Source: Holothuria scabra
Taxonomy: Eukaryota > Echinodermata > Holothuroidea > Aspidochirotida > Holothuriidae
NCBI GenBank assembly: GCA_037179385.1
Contig: CM074180.1
Coordinates: forward strand, 24,967,455-25,031,454
Direction of reading: 5' to 3'
Length of the DNA: 64,000 nucleotides
Numbering within the stretch: the stretch's first letter is position 1; every line of letters starts with the position of its first letter. A model generated the notes under the pieces. It saw nothing but the letters and a program-made list of their open reading frames with translations, did not search any database and had not been told where the DNA came from. Positions 10,870 to 23,599 of the stretch are shown piece by piece. Position numbers and translations under genes: made by a program.

Positions 10870-13360
10870 AAAAATTCGAAGCTGAAAATATATTGGAAAA
10901 TGTGCTTTTGGGAAAAAATAATAAACACCCTTTGAGATTAGGATGTTTCAGTGTTTGCTTTGATTAAAAGCGTACTGACAGACTGGAACATAGTTAAGAG
11001 GCTAAAATCAAAATTGCTGGGTGAGAAAAAATAATTGCGGTAAATATTGAGCAAAATTGTTAAAGTCTCCCATTCAGTAGAGGTTGTTAGCAAGCAAGAA
11101 TTGCAAACCTTGTTTCTGATTCAGAAAATGCGCAAATATTGGCGTCTGTATCAAAGCGAATGATCCATGAAGTCATGAGGAAATTTGTCAGCTTTCGTTG
11201 ACATTTGAATCAGGAATAAAACATGGACCATGCACATGTGCCAGGAGGCATCATATTGCTTAAAAGTTAAAGGCGCAATACAGGAGTACATGTATGCGCA
11301 AGGAAATCCTGATCATAAAAATTGCGCGAAAACAGCTTGGGAAACATGCAACACAGTGATGTTAATGTTGAAATCTTCTTAGATTCTAGCAGTTCTTTCT
11401 CTTAATATGCAGCATAAAAAGTGATATGATCATATTAATGAATAAATTATTCACTCTTGAATTTCCCTTGGAGTTATTGACGTATATACGAATCTTTACT
11501 TTATTAGTAATCGTGATTAGTAAACAAATGGCTTTGTCGAAAAAAGAAATTGCACTTGTGAAGAAAATAATGGCAAAAATTATGTTAAAACCTTTTTACG
11601 ACAGCGATGTTAAGGGCATCAAAAGTGACCTCAATTCATGTTAGTGTTAGGCTGAGGCAGAGGATTTTTTGCAAAATATGCTGGTAGAGATCGATCTATA
11701 GGAGCATGATTTCATAGTTTCCGCTTAGATCTAAGCTGATAGCCACCGTCGTTTGGCACAAAATTTGTGGAAAATGTCGGCCTCGACAGACGGAAAAGGC
11801 ATTGCCTAGGCTTGAAGGTAGACTTTTAGCAATCATTATTTTAAGCTTTCGTTGGAAACAATATTCACTTCAAAAGAAATGAGCTAAAATCCAACATGAT
11901 CATAAAATTACCAGATTAAAGGTGCTCACTACAATTTTTCCTCTTTTGGGCCCTGTAGTACACCTAGGTACCCTCCTGTCTTCCTGTAGCACATGTGGCA
12001 CGTGTGACACCAGGCTGCTTATAAGGACACCGTTACCTTTGAAATCTAGGGGTCTCATATAAGGTTCCGTAAGTAAAGTGTGCCCTTTTTGTTGTCAATA
12101 TGGGAAACTTACTTCAATCTCTTAAACTTAGTTAAAGCCCACTTTCCATAAGTCCATAGGCAGTGGGTAATTCGGTAAGTTGGTTAAAGGTATTTTTGTG
12201 TTGCAAAATCAGTCAGCAATCTGTGTCTTCATGTTATACAATAAATGCTAATTTTGTCTTTGAATATGGTTGCTCATATTTTACTTTGCCGGCATGCAGC
12301 CATACCACCCAAAAATTGCGAAAAGAGGGGACATTCCAGACCAAAAAGGGGAAAATTCCCGAGAAGATAAGATAAAAATTCACGCATGTGGTTTCTTACG
12401 GCATTAAAGTGTTCGATGTAGTATACTGTACTTCCATGCTTATAATATAGCCGGCAACGATATTGTACAACAGATTTTAAATGTGGTTCCCGAAGTGGCT
12501 ATCATGCATGCATGCCCGACAAGGGGGAAAAGCTTAGTCCCAGCAGGGGGGTGGGGGGTCAGCATTTGAAGGCCCCGACAAAGACGATGAGCTAGTCCCG
12601 GTGAGTGGGACGTGACTCGGCAGAATTTGAGGAGCGCCCAGCACTTCGAGATTTTCGGCTTTCTTTTCAACAAATACTTAAAAATTTGGAGTTTGATTTA
12701 AAGAAAAATATATATATTTTTGAAAGAAATTTGGCTTTTGAAGGGACCATTAAAAAGTTGGGGTGTTTATTGAAGAATCTGACCTTCATATTTGGGCAAA
12801 ATCAAAACGTTTAACAGACGACAGCGAAAATACTTTTGGGTTTAATCGTACTAGTGTTAGCTACTAACGCTTCAAGACGAGACACGAAGTTTCCCCCAAA
12901 AATTGCTGTCCTTTTTTGAACGAAGATTTGAAACTTCAGAGCTTATTACATTGGAGAAATTTTGGAATTTAATGAAAGAGAATTTGGTTTTTTGGTAAGA
13001 TTATAATGAAAAATTTCGTTTTTTTTTATTAAGTGATATGCCTTTCAACAGCAAAATCGGGTATAGAAAGCCAGGGTGATTAACAGAGTTGGCTTTGGTT
13101 ATTTTTTGTACGGAGTATCCGTCGAAACTGGAAAATGTTGCTACTCTTTACAATCTGAAGCTTATATTAGAGAAAAATTGTAATTTTATGAAAGATTTTG
13201 AGGTTTATGGGAAAATCTTACCTTCCTATAAAAATCAAGTAGGGGGTGATGTGTAGTTTTGTTGGGGTTATTGAATATCATCATGCAGGCTAAGGCCCTC
13301 GAAACATATTGGAAATTTTTTCAGCGGAAAGAGTTTTAACATTTTACATTTTATATATTG
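10870..13360. other. unassigned AT-rich stretch
   Basis: This stretch has repeated aattttggaattt-type wording (about 10540-10760, 12660-12800 and 12900-13020) of the sort seen inside decayed hAT-like elements here, but no ends pair. The frames at 11426 and 12163 have no splice or domain support. Confidence 0.35.
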
Positions 13361-13361
13361 A

Positions 13362-13695
13362 CGTAGGCGGCGGGAGCGTTCCAGTTTAGGCAGAATTGTC
13401 TTTTCTGTCCCAAAAATATAATTCTGTCCGAAAGACTATCCAAGTGGAGAGCACAGAAATTTTTGAAAAATTGAGGAGCCTCAGACAGCAGAAAATTGTT
13501 TTTTCCAGGCTCGTTACTAGAAACAAAATGGTCACTTTTTTGAGCTTTCTTTCGCAACAAAATTTTCACTTAAAAATACTGTCCCAAAACGAAGAATTAT
13601 TCGCAAGCATGCATTGTTCTGTTTAGTATCGTTTCGACCAAAACCCTCTCTAGCGGAGCGCCGCCATCAGTTGGCGCGGGACGTACAGAAAATTT
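13362..13695 (+). mobile_element. decayed hAT-like fragment
   Basis: It opens with gacgtaggcggcgggagcg and carries the attctgtc...aagactatc block followed by the GCGCCG/TGGCGC hairpin block near 13658-13677. The same order occurs in the 53646-54864 element. The right end is not identifiable. Confidence 0.45.
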
Positions 13696-13832
13696 AAAAA
13701 TTAACTAGAAATAAAGCAGTCGTTTTTTGAATTTTTCTTTGAATGAAAGTTTCACTTCAATAGAAATCAGAATCAAAAGATTCTAGGCTTACAATAGTCT
13801 CTTAAATACGCGAGCGTGACTGCCATCCTAAT

Positions 13833-14014
13833 TTATCCCTCCCACGCAACACACTTTCTGAAACTTGCTATCGAAATGAATGGGGACTGCATGCTCTTTA
13901 CCAGTTTACGCGACTTCACAATGATCCCGTACTGTGTTCTGTGGTAAACAAATATTTCGAAAGCTACACTACGTTTTTGGAAGTTGCAGTGATCAAAGTG
14001 GTTTAAGCCTACTT
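13833..14014 (-). other. open frame of uncertain meaning
   Basis: A 64-codon minus-strand frame has fairly balanced composition and abuts the MITE at 14015. No acceptor, donor or domain is convincing, so I do not call it a gene. Confidence 0.2.
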
Positions 14015-14318
14015 TAAAGGCAGTCATTCGTCACCCAAAACTACAGTTTCAGTTTACATATATCAAAACTCTCAATTGGTACATCGCTTTGATTGGCATC
14101 ACATTCAAACAATGCATCATAGCTAAATTACACAACATGGGCACTGAGAGTGTCTTGATTACACATTATAGACTTGTATGGCCACTGGGACAAGCCATGA
14201 AGCAATAAACAAGGATTGTGTCTGGATAAAGATTAGTTTTAGATAAATGTGGGAGGGGTTAGAAGTAAGTAGGTTGGGAGAATTGGAACTGTTTGGGATG
14301 ATGAAAATATGCCTTTAA
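14015..14318. mobile_element. MITE, family AAAGGC (copy 2, inverted)
   Basis: The termini tttaaaggc and gcctttaaa are inverted and both are followed inward by tcacccaaaa/tcatcccaaa. The body is the reverse complement of the 8411 and 54995 copies (gaagcaataaac, tgtctgg, gtgggagggg). TTTAAA at both edges is compatible with a TTAA-type target. Confidence 0.65.
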
Positions 14319-14319
14319 A

Positions 14320-17300
14320 TTTTTGACTTCTCAAGAGACATCAAATGATCAAGTTAGTAGAGTTAGATGGAGTTTAAGGGTCCATTGCTCAAGTGATCAA
14401 AAACAGCTGCGATATTTGCGTTAGGTCTGAGAATTAAAAGTTATGACAGCTTTTCAGTGATTTCAACAAGAACCAAGGAGCACAGTCCTGGGGAGTTTGA
14501 GGTCTTAGTAGGAGTAGGCCTATGGTGAAAAAGTATCAGGGAAAAAGTCCCACAAAATGTAGGCCTAATATTAAGTTTTCACTGTTTCGTTCATGCACGT
14601 CTGGGTGAAGGGGGTCTGACTATGAGGGTAAATGCCCTGGCAGCTGGTGCCGCCACTGATGTACTAGGCTGAAGAGAAATCAACTTTCGCCTAGCACAAC
14701 GTTCTGGTCAGTCGAAAACCAGCCTCCCGGTAGTCCGATAGGCCATAGGGTATATGCCCTGTAGTTGAACGTCGAGACTCAACACGTCCCTTTTAATCTT
14801 AGGCCTAACGTGCGTTAGCATTTAGTCCACACTCTCGGAAGGAGTGTTCGGATAGGGTACATCAGATATCAGTAAACTAGCTGTTACAGGTATAGCCACA
14901 ATTATACTGGTCATACTTGTTACACTTATTACCTTTAATTTCTGTTCCAGTGTTGTTATTATGTATCAACGAATGGATATAGCCTTAACGTCTTGCAAAG
15001 CGAAATAGCGACCTCCTGTTCTGTGAAGGATATATTCCTTTGTATCACCTAATATTTCCAAAATATTTTTGAGACTGTTGGATTTTGAACGTCAAACTTA
15101 GCAAAATTTGGAGACACTGAAGTAGAAACACTGAAACACAGTTGAAACTAGTTCTGGTTATGATAAAAGCAGTCCGCACTGTGACCAGGCTACTGTAGGT
15201 GCGTTTTAAGTTGGTTTTGGTAGCTCTCTGGGTTGTTATTTTTCCATTTTGTCACATATTTAACTGATCGACTTTTCTTGAACTTTAAAACAGTTGTTTC
15301 TTGGGTAGAATAGTGTGTGGATATTATTGCAAATAAGCAGAACTCTAGCACTGTGTACAAAGTGTCGTAACGATATTATCAGAGGGTGTAAAGAGAAAAT
15401 CCGCATTTTCTTAATGTATTTGTTTGTTTCATGACGTCACAGGTTTCCAGATGGGAATTAGGCTGCAAAAGCTTACTATTGTAAGCTACAAACCCAACAT
15501 TCTAAGAGATTAAAAGATACCAGAGAAAAGGTACAGCTACAATTAAATATAGTGAATTGTCTTGTCTCTTTTCGAGGGAAAAATATGTAACGGAATTTAT
15601 AACACACTAATGTTTTGACGCTATCTATAGAATCTAAGTTGGTTTCAATTGCAAGATCCACTAAACAGATGAAATTGTCTACCTGACTGCCCGAACTCCA
15701 GACTATAAATTACTTTACTCTCAACGTATTTGGAAATATGTCACTTTATAAGGTGGCTTCAAATAAATCTTCAGTCATCGACTTATGGGGAGACATTTTT
15801 ACACTACTGTTTATCATTATGTGCAGCTGAAAACGGCCTGGCCGATTTTCATTACCCTTTCTAGAATTCGTCTGTCGGGCAGGCCAGATGGCAGACCGTT
15901 GGGCATTTCACGCACATGGGCAACCTCTCGTCAGTTTTTGTAAGGAAAATTCGAAATTTTGATTTTCCTTGAAGAATACGGTCTTCTAGTAGGCAAAATC
16001 AAGAAGATCGTCCGAGTTACTGAAGTTTATCAGCCCCACGTACATCTTTTATCTTGGGCCTGTGTAGATGAAGGCTTCCCGACAAAATTGGATTTTCTCA
16101 CAACAAGGGGAGGGCAGCCTTCGCCGACGGGGGCATGACCTTGCGCGCACGGATTGAAGATGATATGAGTGATAGCAGAGGTAGTAAAAAGTAATTAAAC
16201 CGATTCGGATATGCATTAAAATAGCGTTACAATAGAAAAATAGTTCATTAAGAAACTGACCTTCCCCTACGGGGTGGGGAGGTCTTTCCCGCACGGGGGG
16301 AACCCCCCTCCCCGCTAGCGTCTCTCCTGTTATCATATGCCGTCACTTCTGACAGACTGACTACAAACTACACACAGAATTTATAACATGAGACATTCCG
16401 GGGCTAGTAAAGGAAAAGGTTAAAGTGGATGACATGAACTGATCACGTAGTCAAGAGGGGCTGTGGACTGAGGGTTGAAAATTTTAGACTGAAGTCCATA
16501 GGCATCGCCCTCTCTTTAGTGTAGCCTATTTTGTTTAATTTTCATTAAAAGAAGTTAGTTGCAGTTATCTAGGTTTCGATCTTTACATATAAAAGCCCTT
16601 TATCTTTATTTGAAATGGTTGATTAATTTCACAGAAGAGACAAATCGTATGATGGAACTTTTGGCGTAGAAAAGATGACCTACATGTTTACGTCCGACAC
16701 ATTTATTTTTGATGGGGCTGTTAACCCAGGTGACAAACCTATGTGTACTCATTGTGGGTTTAACCTTGGTCAGTGAGCATTTCTTATCTAAAAGGCCTAT
16801 GAATTTCCAATGCACCATATAAATTTGTCCCATGCATACGGGTGGGTCTTATTACCTGATAAAGTCACCAAGATACTGCACGTGGGCATTCACTGGGCTA
16901 GTGGACCATATGACATTTACTGGATTGGTTCATACGGGCTTGTCAAGAATCTTGGGTGCAAAATGTATTTGACAACTGTATATATACCGGTACGGGCTCG
17001 TATGGTGTTCTTATGTTGGATCCCAGTAGCGAAGCCAGTATTGTGTCATGAAAGGGGTGGAGCATGACATGCGGGGAAAAAGTCTAAGAGGAAGGAGAAA
17101 AACGGCGATTTTAGGTGTTTTTGCTACCCCCTTGGCTACGCCACTGTTGGATCCCATATAAAAAGCCACCTGGCACCCCCAGCTTCCTATGTCTATGATA
17201 TCACTAGAACAGTCCCAGGTCAACAAAGGAGTACAAAAATCAGTTAAAGCTGGAGAAGATGAGTGGTAAAAGTTGTTGAATTTTCGAAGTAAATATCCTT

Positions 17301-17377
17301 CCCCATTATTTTCAGGTTCAGACTTATTTCCCCTACGCTCAGCCAGTTTGTTCCACAATAAATGCTAAGGTTTTCTC
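14320..17377. other. unassigned stretch
   Basis: It contains a CRE octamer (15432-15439), the repeated fragment at 15667-15722 and a GC-rich, inverted-repeat-bearing segment at about 16050-16330 that may be a decayed element. I see no supported gene. Confidence 0.35.
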
Positions 17378-19417
17378 TAGGGGTGCACCGGATTTTTAAT
17401 CCGATCGGAATTCCGGCCGGATTTTGGGATATTTCCAAATCCGGCGTCCGGCCGGATTTTGTCTTGAATCAGGCCGAATTTGCAGGAAAGCTATACAACA
17501 CAACTTAATTTACTACAGGACTAATGAAATGTCATAAAATGGTAAAGACTAGGATGGGAGTGTGCTACTAACAATATTATTTAAAGATCAAGCTATAGGG
17601 TGTTTTCAGTAGTTGCAAACTTTCTAATATGATGAAGGATTAATAAGTCACCCCCCCCCCCCGGGGGGGGGCCCGGTTCAGTACTTAATGCATGTACAGT
17701 ATAGTTACACATAAAAGGTCTCAGTGATTTAAAATATTTTGTGAAGCAGTGTCAATGAATCAAACCACAGTTTATCAAATCCAGGTAAATCTTCTCCTGT
17801 TCTCTTTTCAAGTTGATGCACAGATGTCAGTTGCTGGATTAATAGTGATTCTGGGCAATCCATATTCAAAAATCATCAGAAAAGATGTCAGATGTCAAAT
17901 TTTCTTAGCCAAAATGCAATTGGAGCTGATGTAATCAACAAAACTTACGTGGTTTCATAGTCTATTAAACCCGATACTCACCTCCTACTTACATATGTAA
18001 TTCTACGGTTTGCCTGCAAGCTCTTTCTGGCATAAGTTGTTTGGCGCAAGGATAGCGCTCTTTAAAGTAGAGGGCGACATGGTAGCTCTTCCTCTTGCCC
18101 GTCTTTAAGCTCGGACTTGTCTTGACACTGTGGTGTGATAGCTTCTAGGTGTACTAGGTGTGTAAGTACCGAGGAACATGTGAACTACAAAAACTCAACT
18201 GGCAAGTTGCATTGAGAGAGGAAGAGCTATCACATTGCCCTCTAGTTAAGAGGGTGCTATCCCCGTGCCATTATGACTGATGCCAGACGGTACTTGCAGG
18301 CAAGCTTGGGAATTACATAAATAGGAGGTGATGAGTAGCAACATTGACTTACAGGTCCACCAAGAAGGGTTTTATTCAATAATACCAAATTTAAAAAAAA
18401 ATACACTGGTGTCCAAAGTCAGTCTTGCCAAGGTGATGAGAATCAAATATTTTTTATTGGGGCCTTTTAGCTGTTTTACTCACAAACCTTCCAATAACAT
18501 TAATATCCTTACTTGTCAACTAAAATAGTGCAAATGATGGTAGCAGTATAGATAGTGTCGGTGATTCCTTGACTATTAAAACCATCTTCGCAATTAACGG
18601 ATAAAAACGGATAAAATACAATGTCAATGACTGATAGGCCTATAGTATATCGAGAAAATTTCATATTGCTTACAGTGACATAGTCCTACATCCAATGGAC
18701 CTTTGACAGTTGGACAACTTCCTGAGATGATTCCTACCCGACCCCTACACTGTTACTAGCATGATTACCCATGATTATCACCACTTTACATGTACATTTT
18801 AGCATAGGCTTTATACTGAAATCTTCCAAACCAAAATTTAAAACATGCATTGAATCACCTTAAGAATCTTAATTGGTTCCTTTTCAAATTGTAATTGATT
18901 CCTTTTCAATTTGGGTATTGACAAACATTTATGAAATCATTTTCAACATGTTGCATGTCGGGCTTTAAAAGTGTCAGCTAAGTGTTCAAAATACATCTTG
19001 ATTTTATTCCTAACTGAACTGAACCCTTAGGCATCTCATTCAGGTTGGTATGACTAGTAACGTTTTGTCAATTAGCCCAACCATTCATGAAACATGCCAC
19101 ATCACAAAACCCAAATTAGACATGAACTCAATAGTTTCTGTAAGGGAATACCAAAACTCTGCTCACAAATAAAATAGACATAACACAGCTCTTGACCACT
19201 GCTACGTTTGCTGATGGTGGCTAAGATGATACAGATATAGAGGTCAAAGGACTTGCATCCACTGAGGCTCCTTAGGTATAACCCCACCAGTAGGTTTCTT
19301 TCCTTTCATTTGACTAAATCAGGCAAATCCGGTCGGAATTCCGGCGCGAATTTTGTTTAAAATCCGGCAAATCCTGTTCGGGCCGGATTTTAAAATTTCA
19401 AATCCGGTACACCCCTA
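17378..19417. mobile_element. hAT-like DNA element, about 2.0 kb, decayed
   Basis: The ends are inverted and rich in ccgga: taggggtgcaccgga on the left and tccggtacacccctaa on the right. Both ends hold several aatccgg units subterminally, as in many hAT elements. The flanking 8-mers (gttttctc and attctccc) match at five of eight positions, so the target duplication is eroded. No transposase frame is visible. A palindromic MITE (17976-18336) lies inside. Confidence 0.65.
17976..18336. mobile_element. palindromic MITE nested in the 2-kb hAT-like element
   Basis: The two ends are long imperfect inverted repeats: cacctcctacttacatatgt and gcctgcaag on the left pair with cttgcaggcaag and ataggaggtg on the right. 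They extend about 55 nt inward, to tggca/tgcca. Near-palindromic architecture without coding capacity is typical of MITEs. The superfamily is unknown. Confidence 0.65.
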
Positions 19418-22400
19418 ATTCTCCCATTTTCTAGCACACCGGATAAGTATGCTGTCATAAATCATGATAAATCATGCACGTTATGAACTCTTGGCAAAAA
19501 GCTTTTACCCCATAGTATGTCAAAGTAACATTCTATCTATAAGACTTTGTCAATCGAAGTTAATTGTTTGTTTTCACTAACACAGTTTGTTGAGATTAGT
19601 CACGTGATTATAGAACCGAACTATTTGTACAACTGTGGTTCCTGAACGACACACTTTAACATGTTCAACTTACTAAAATCCCACTTATGCAAAAAGTATT
19701 TTAAGTTACATCAGCAACAAAAATGCGTGGAATATACTATAAAATAAGATCGACTTACCTATTTACGTCTCGATGAATTTTTAACTGGTTTTGGGGCGCC
19801 ATTATGAGTTGAGTGGTGAGTACCTCAACTTCTCCGCCAACCTGCTCCACATGAAGTACCTGATTTCAGGCTGGTTTAGTGCTGTGTTTCGTTCCTGAGG
19901 GTCACCTATCTTACACTTAAACAATTATGATTTTGTTCTCAAAACTGCCAAGCCAATTATTAGAGACTGGTCACATGAACACTCCTCATGGCCAGGCTTC
20001 TACACACCTTGTAAGGTCCAACAAAAATTGTGAAAATTTGGCAAATAATCCACTACTGTACAGGGGTTTGCACATGGTCGTAGGGGCTGCAGCCCCATTG
20101 GCCAAAAGCTTGCTTAAAAGTGCACACTTCAGTGCCTCAGTCGGGCGGTGATTATGCACTGGGGTGGGATCTGGAGTCGGGCATAAAGTCACCACCCCAC
20201 CACCACCCCCACCCCGTGAGAGAAAAAGCCCAGTGTAAGGCCATGGGGTTGCATGGCATTTATATTAAGTCATGGTCCATTTATTGTGTTTTGAACCTTT
20301 GGCTTCTGCGGAGAGTTCTAGAGTGTTACAACGCCCATCGTAAGGTTTTGAGTTTTATCTTTAACCGGTTGCAAACGTAGCTCCCATACTAGAGGAGATC
20401 TGTAAATAGCAACCTATCTTCCTGAAGTTTTCAAAGTCACTTTATCAGATATTACGGTAGCATTTGAAGTTGCATTATTCATGCTTAGAGCAACAGTGAA
20501 CTTGGAGCAAGTTTTTTTCTTAAAATTACCGCTACTGAATAGAGTAAACTCTAACATATTGATACCATGAGTGCATCCTGAGCAATGGAAGTCAAAAACT
20601 ATTTCAGGGGCAAGATAAAAGACCTTATTAATCCAAGTCCTTTTTAATCCAAAAAACAAAAAGATGAAAGATAAAAAATCACAAAGTATTGGCCATAGAT
20701 GTGAATCCATGACTTCACATCGGCTTGCTTTAATTCCACTTTTTGTAGAAAATTTCAATTGCTGATAACTTGAGAACCAAACATGGGAAATGAAAGAACA
20801 TTTCACTGGAAGGCCTTAAATATGTTCCTCTTCAACAAAGCATGAAAAATTTGTTTCTGAGCTATTCCTTTAAGTGGTGCGATGGACGTAGAAACAAAGT
20901 CATGTTGTCCCCGAATTGTAGGCCCAAATTAGTGTCTTTCGAATGTAACTGCTAGTTCCTTAGTTTGATGGTCGTACCTTGCACAAAATAGTTCTTAAAG
21001 ATTTCAGTACAAGTCTCACCGTCACGGCAACTGCCACAGTCTTTTTACGGAGGCTAAAAAGTAATAATCCCATTATAGCAATCCTTGTACAATGTGCTAT
21101 CGCAAAAGAAATGATTACCACCGGGCGAGTCCGGTATGTACTAGGAGAGAAGGAAAAGTAACACACCGTAGAGAACACATGTAACGGTGAGCCGCCTTGT
21201 CTTACCGTTAGTACTTTTCATTCATTGCTTTTTAGCTTACACAATACTAAGCCTGCACACGGAGTTTTGCACACGACACAGTACAGTGCCATATAAAACA
21301 ACACAAAGCTTAAACCTCACGGTGATAGGGCAGACATTTTACTTTGCTTTTCCTTTTCTGAATTATTCGTTAATGTTTTTTTTTCCTTTTCTAAATTATT
21401 CGTTAATGTTTGTTTTTTTTCTCTTTTTTTTGTGCGATAGGGTTTTTTGAGGAGTGTGGCTGAATGAAAATTACTATTATTAATTTACACGGACTCATGT
21501 CAGTGAAACTAGTTCTCTCGCACGCAACCTGCAGAGTTTAGCAGTATAAAAAGGGGGCATGATTGCTGTGGTTGCTGCTCTTACTCAACGTTTTTGCCTT
21601 ATTATAATGGTATCATGTTTTGTACAAAGTACCATACATTACCATGTTTTGTTACTTCTTTATAGAATAATTATGTACCATACCTGGAAGAGTTCGAGTC
21701 AACCGAATTCCCCCCCAAAAAGGATTTATTTTGTTTGGTTTGCGATATGGAGTGAATAAACATCACGTTATTACTATTAGCTTGGTTTTATCGAGGCGAG
21801 TAAAGTGTTTGAAAGACTCTTAGTAGGTAAATACCGGCCCTTTGTCTGAAATGCACAAAAGGACATCCGAAAACGCGACTAGCGCATTTAAGAAGTCAGC
21901 AGGTGACACCTATATTTGCCAGAGTTCCTCGATTCTTTATGTTCCCCGTTGAAGTACATTGATTTTCGTAAATACTGAAGAAGGTGAAACGCAACCTAGG
22001 GGTACCGCCAAAATTTTCCCAACCGTTGGGCCAATAGTAAGCTGTAAGCAGGCTATTGCGTTTCAACTATTACATTCAGAAATCGCTACAATAAATAATA
22101 CTACATGAGTCTTTCAACGGCTTCACCGCTGAGCAGTCGACGTTTCCAACTAAGTTACATGGCATACCTACGGTATAAGATCATAGCCTGCTAACTTTCT
22201 ATCAAATCTCATTTACGACTACCAAAAATGACGTCACGACAAAAATTAAAATACTAAATTATAATAGGTAATATATATGCATCGAACGTTCGACCTGGTA
22301 CACATTTTCCACGTAAAAAAGCTAATTAGGTTGTTCGCCGTGCGTTGTATCACTTGTTTGTACGAAAATACACTATTCATACTTGTTTCGTGCACCACGT

Positions 22401-22485
22401 GACCATCTCATGTTTGCAAATTCGTCGCTCAAAATCCGGGAATCCTGCAAATGGAACCTGGGCGAAGGTTTGCAGATTCTGTATA
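19418..22485. other. unassigned stretch with one long open frame
   Basis: The longest frame in the window (20414-20806, minus, 130 codons) has no domain I recognise. A block at 20086-20180 (core cttcagtgcctcagtcggg) has a relative at 35965-36065. A ~34-bp unit is duplicated in tandem at 21342-21410. A CRE octamer lies at 22229-22236. Confidence 0.35.
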
Positions 22486-22712
22486 TAGACGAATCCGATA
22501 AGCGCTTGTTTTTAGTGACTGTGCGCAGCCATTAGTGGGGCCCATCAGCCTTTAAATATCGTCTACATGAGTCTCAAACTCGCATATTCAGTGAAATTGA
22601 ACGAATCAAGATACAATATAGTGTACAGCAATCCATGACAGAGGTAAAAAAGGGGACGTCAGTTATGACCGACTAAAATCAGACTATCACTTGCTGTCCT
22701 GATTCATCTGTA
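22486..22712. mobile_element. MITE, family TAGACGAATCCG (copy 1)
   Basis: It begins tagacgaatccgataagcgc and ends with a degraded partner (gctgtcctgattcatctgta). The body matches the copies at 56792-57041 and 57345-57611, including cacttgctgtcc near the right end. The intact ends TAGACGAATCCG and CGGATTCGTCTA are perfectly inverted. The superfamily is not determined. Confidence 0.65.
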
Positions 22713-23104
22713 TTATACTGTATTATACTGTTTAGAGACGTGGATGTATTTTGATTTTGAGAGAGCGCCAAGCTCTCTTCAGGGGATGGGGGAATGACCT
22801 GAATCCCCGAAAAAATGAGGAGGTCTCCAGTGTGATGAGGAGTTCATTTTTGGCTTGTATGAAGTAAAGTTAAAATACACGTTTAATGAATAGAATGTGG
22901 AAAATTCGAACTTTTCGAAGAAAATATGAAAAAAAGTTGTTTCTGAAGGAAAATTTGAGTATTTTTAAAACCTGTCTATCATATGAGCAAGCACTTAGCG
23001 ATTAAATTGGGGGCCCCCAATTAAATTAGAAAATTTTCCCAAAGGGCACCAGCTCTCCCAGCCACACCCCTACCCACACTATCAGCACCCTTGATTTAAT
23101 TAAA

Positions 23105-23390
23105 TGTCAAGAAATGTCCCCCAACTTAAAGTCGTATCTCTTCTGTTTAATGATTGGCTCTTGAGAGTCATGTGACAATGTTTTTCTCTTGAAATGTGAA
23201 ATTCACTAGGAGTAACCACTTTGTACACCTTATGCTTCAGAAAGACTGAAGCCATGATTGATGAAAGATACTTTGAAGAGAAATATGAAGAAAATTGTGC
23301 AGTGAATTTTCTTTTCTGCTTCAAAATACACTTGGGGGAATGCTTTTGACCTTTCAGCTTTAGATAAAGTCACCAGCGTTTCTCAATGGA
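23105..23390. repeat. dispersed repeat fragment (relative at 32050-32280)
   Basis: The run agatactttgaagagaa, then gaagaaaattgtg, and flanking gtcatgtgacaat-type sequence are shared with 32050-32280 in the same orientation. It could be an old segmental duplicate or an element body. There is no coding evidence. Confidence 0.5.
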
Positions 23391-23463
23391 AGGTCTTTAT
23401 ACAGGGTAGTTTCTAAAACAATTTGCTTGCAGATTTGATACTTACAATTGGGGGTGATGTGCA

Positions 23464-23594
23464 GGTTTTAGCAAAATATTTCCTAACTGACTAACGATGG
23501 CCCTAATCCCTAACCTAATCCCTAACCCGAACAGAAGGGTACAATCGATTCAATATAATTTCAACAGCCAATCAAGAAACACCTTGTTAAACAG
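23464..23594. mobile_element. MITE, family TGTTTAACAAG (copy 1)
   Basis: It is the reverse complement of the copy at 30674-30804. The better copy has inverted ends TGTTTAACAAG and CTTGTTAAACA. The core holds several CCCTAA/CCTAAT units that mimic telomere repeats. A third, decayed copy is at 57633-57763. Confidence 0.6.
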
Positions 23595-23599
23595 TGCCC

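Noticed and set aside
20414..20806. Longest open frame in the window (130 codons, minus strand)
   Set aside because: No domain, no convincing splice sites and a biased low-complexity look; length alone is not enough in 64 kb.
23500..23535. Interstitial telomere repeat
   Set aside because: The CCTAAT-like run is the core of a MITE with inverted ends that recurs at 30.7 and 57.7 kb.
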